NCBI RefSeq assembly: GCF_006152065.1
Contig: NZ_VDFW01000004.1
Span: 248,001 to 312,000, forward strand
DNA from: Amycolatopsis alkalitolerans
Lineage (GTDB): Bacteria > Actinomycetota > Actinomycetes > Mycobacteriales > Pseudonocardiaceae
DNA: 64,000 nucleotides
Direction: 5' to 3'
Shown: piece after piece, positions 62,791-64,000 of the stretch
How the letters are laid out: each line of letters starts with the position of its first letter
How positions within the stretch are numbered: position 1 is the stretch's first letter
Notes under the pieces: generated by a model
What the model saw: only the letters and a program-made list of their open reading frames with translations
The model's database searches: none
What the model was told of the DNA's origin: nothing
Made by a program: the position numbers and the translations under genes

Positions 62791-62858
62791 GCGAGTCCGG
62801 CTCTCGGTGCGGGTGAGTCCGGCTTTCGCGGACGGTGAGTTCGGTTTTCGCGGCCGGG
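62791..62858. repeat. Three 22-bp repeat units, opposite orientation
   Basis: GAGTCCGG or GAGTTCGG cores begin at 62793, 62815 and 62837, exactly 22 bp apart. The complement gives CCGGACTC as in the arrays at 24121 and 63451. It lies between the quinone oxidoreductase and the convergent LuxR gene. About 50 bp of C-rich sequence precede it. Confidence 0.75.
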
Positions 62859-62860
62859 GC

Positions 62861-63352
62861 TCAGCGGAGGAGGCCGTGGCGGAGCGCCAGAGCAACGGCG
62901 TTGGCGCGTGTGCGGGCACCGAGCTTCCGTTTGGCCGAGGTCAACGCCGAGCGGGCGCCGGCCGTCGTGAGGTCCAGTTTCCGTGCGGTGTCTTCGAGGT
63001 TCAGCCCCGCGGCGGCGCAGGAAAGCACCTCGATCTCGACGGTGCTCAGGAGGGGCCGCGGAGCGACGACGTCACTGATCCCCGCGGCGAGGGCGAGCAG
63101 CCGCGCCGACGACGTGGCCGCGCAGCTGATCACCCCACGTATCCCGGGAGGAAGCGTCGCCGATGGCTCGTCTCGCGGGCACACCACCAGGAAGGCGGCG
63201 CCGGCGACGGCGGTGCAGGGCGTGTCGAGCAGGACGATGTCCGCGTCGTTCGGCGAGCCGGTCCAGCGCAAGGAGGCGGATTGCGCGAGGTCGCGGGCGA
63301 ACCGTTCGTGATGGGCGCGGTCACCGAGGTAACTCACTCCGAGTGCCGTCAT
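62861..63352 (-). CDS. LuxR-type regulator with short N-terminal domain
   Basis: 163 residues from the ATG at 63352. The C-terminal HTH (about residues 103-160) is STVEIEVLSCAAAGLNLEDTARKLDLTTAGARSALTSAKRKLGARTRANAVALALRHG. The N-terminal 95 residues look like a shortened receiver fold (GVSYLGDRAHHERFARDL, DADIVLLDTP) but lack a clear phosphoacceptor set. It is probably a LuxR/NarL-like regulator without phosphorylation. Repeat arrays lie on both sides. Confidence 0.8.
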   Translation of the reverse strand: MTALGVSYLGDRAHHERFARDLAQSASLRWTGSPNDADIVLLDTPCTAVAGAAFLVVCPRDEPSATLPPGIRGVISCAATSSARLLALAAGISDVVAPRPLLSTVEIEVLSCAAAGLNLEDTARKLDLTTAGARSALTSAKRKLGARTRANAVALALRHGLLR

Positions 63353-63450
63353 CGCGCGGACTCTAACGGCCACGCCGCACCTGTTGATCTTGCGAGAGCC
63401 GTCCGGGTGACCCTCGAACGGGTCTGATGTGGACGGTGGCCCACCCAAAA

Positions 63451-63765
63451 GCCCAACTCGCATACGGTGAAAGCCGAACTCGCCCGCGCCCGGGCCGAAC
63501 TCGCGGGCAGCGGGGAGCCCGACTCGCCCAGGGTGGGCCCACCGCGCCCGCCCTGAGTTCCGACTCGCGTCCGGCCGCGGGAGCCCGACTCGCGTGCAGC
63601 GAGCGCCGGACTCACCCGCAGTGGGAGCCGGACTCGCGTGCGGTGAGAGCCCGGACTCGCGTGCGGTGAGAGCCGGACTCACGGGCAGGGAAAGCCGGAC
63701 TCGCGGGCGGCAGGGGCCGGACGCGCGGGCGGCGGGGGGGCGGGCTCGTGGGTGTGGAGGGGGCG
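63451..63765. repeat. Degenerate tandem array, 22-bp period, at a divergent promoter
   Basis: GACTCG, GAACTCG or AACTCG cores occur at 63455, 63477, 63498, 63521, 63562, 63587, 63609, 63631, 63654, 63676, 63698, 63720 and 63743. Spacings are mostly 22 bp. The unit is the one seen at 24121. It fills most of the 438 bp between LuxR and SARP starts. No gene is visible here. Confidence 0.85.
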
Positions 63766-63790
63766 GGCGGCGCGCGGCTACGCTGCATCG

Positions 63791-64000
63791 GTGAGCCCCG
63801 AGCTGGTCCTGCTGCCGCGCGTCGCGTTTCGCGGGCGGGAGATCACCGGTCCGCGCCTGTGTAACCTCCTCGCGCTGCTGGCCGCCGACCTCCGCACGGG
63901 CTGCAGCACCGCCCGCCTCATCGACCGGCTCTGGCCCGACGACAAACCCGAGAATCCGGCCAAGGCGCTGCAGATCCTCATCTCCCGCGCCCGCACCCAA
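63791..64000 (+). CDS. SARP/AfsR-family regulator, 3' end outside the window
   Basis: The first 70 residues from a GTG start. They give an OmpR-like winged helix of the SARP/BTAD type: VSPELVLLPRVAFRGREITG, then LLALLAADLRTGCSTARLIDRLWPDDKPENPAKALQILISRAR, which matches the DNA-binding end of AfsR-like activators (GDDPP.NPANALQV.VSRLR). Such proteins activate secondary metabolism. The rest, probably BTAD and NB-ARC or TPR domains, lies beyond base 64000. Confidence 0.8.
   Translation, partial: MSPELVLLPRVAFRGREITGPRLCNLLALLAADLRTGCSTARLIDRLWPDDKPENPAKALQILISRARTQ

Noticed and set aside
59092-62919. 1275-codon open frame antisense to valS and the quinone oxidoreductase
   Set aside because: Its product is low-complexity Arg/Gly/Ala/Pro sequence. 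It arises from the GC-rich third positions of valS.
63451-63765. Coding sequence in the 22-bp array
   Set aside because: A 22-bp period shifts the frame at every unit, so no protein repeat is preserved.

Overview
The window is very GC-rich actinomycete chromosome. It has many GTG and TTG starts, start/stop overlaps inside operons, and no tRNA, rRNA, insertion sequence or phage gene that I could recognise. Three genes point to a mycothiol-using member of the Actinobacteria: an MscR-type S-(hydroxymethyl)mycothiol dehydrogenase (13341-14441), a mycoredoxin-like CGFC protein (39498-39785) and an actinobacterial integration host factor (20489-20800). LGFP-repeat secreted proteins, an EphD-type hydrolase/dehydrogenase fusion and the intergenic repeat families fit Pseudonocardiaceae. 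An Amycolatopsis-like organism is my best guess, but that is inference.

Layout. 1-1432: the 3' part of a secreted NlpC/P60 cell-wall peptidase, coupled to two small YbaB-like genes. 1436-9810: TetR/metallo-beta-lactamase-fold pair, aldose epimerase, GNAT, amidohydrolase, acyl-CoA dehydrogenase with a divergent TetR, PfkB kinase and citrate synthase. 9824-18517: NatAB-type ABC exporter with TetR, mscR with an unknown YGSN protein, secreted C39 peptidase, DinB-like protein, thioesterase and Tat-exported phosphoesterase. 18597-26634: acyl-CoA ligase, mihF-like gene, isochorismate synthase, Sfp-type phosphopantetheinyl transferase, acyl-CoA dehydrogenase and a large membrane protein. 26760-35694: unknown 107-aa protein, an enoyl-CoA hydratase/acyl-CoA ligase/TetR operon, amidohydrolase, GNAT, MntR-type repressor, F420-type oxidoreductase, and zinc dehydrogenase with an RpiR regulator.

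35785-43501: two very large secreted proteins, each with an N-terminal beta-propeller and C-terminal LGFP repeats, surround a one-TM protein and the mycoredoxin. 43518-51999: purC, MFS exporter, ephD-like fusion, SAM methyltransferase, rhomboid protease, an ECF42-type sigma factor with its DGPF partner, and RNase Z. 52128-59119: an unknown 333-aa protein, MFS transporter, then a six-gene leftward set: 2-oxoacid dehydrogenase E1 alpha, E1 beta, a free-standing lipoyl domain and an alpha/beta hydrolase (together resembling a split acetoin-dehydrogenase E2), then a HisC-like aminotransferase and OsmC. 59299-64000: an unusual ValS, a frameshifted quinone oxidoreductase, a LuxR-type regulator and the start of a SARP/AfsR regulator.

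The least ordinary signals lie between genes. A degenerate array with an exact 21-bp period fills 21999-22175. Related 22-bp arrays fill 24121-24420, 62791-62858 and 63451-63765. A two-hairpin composite repeat at 5511-5569 and 14493-14548 supplies the stop codon of the neighbouring gene at both places.
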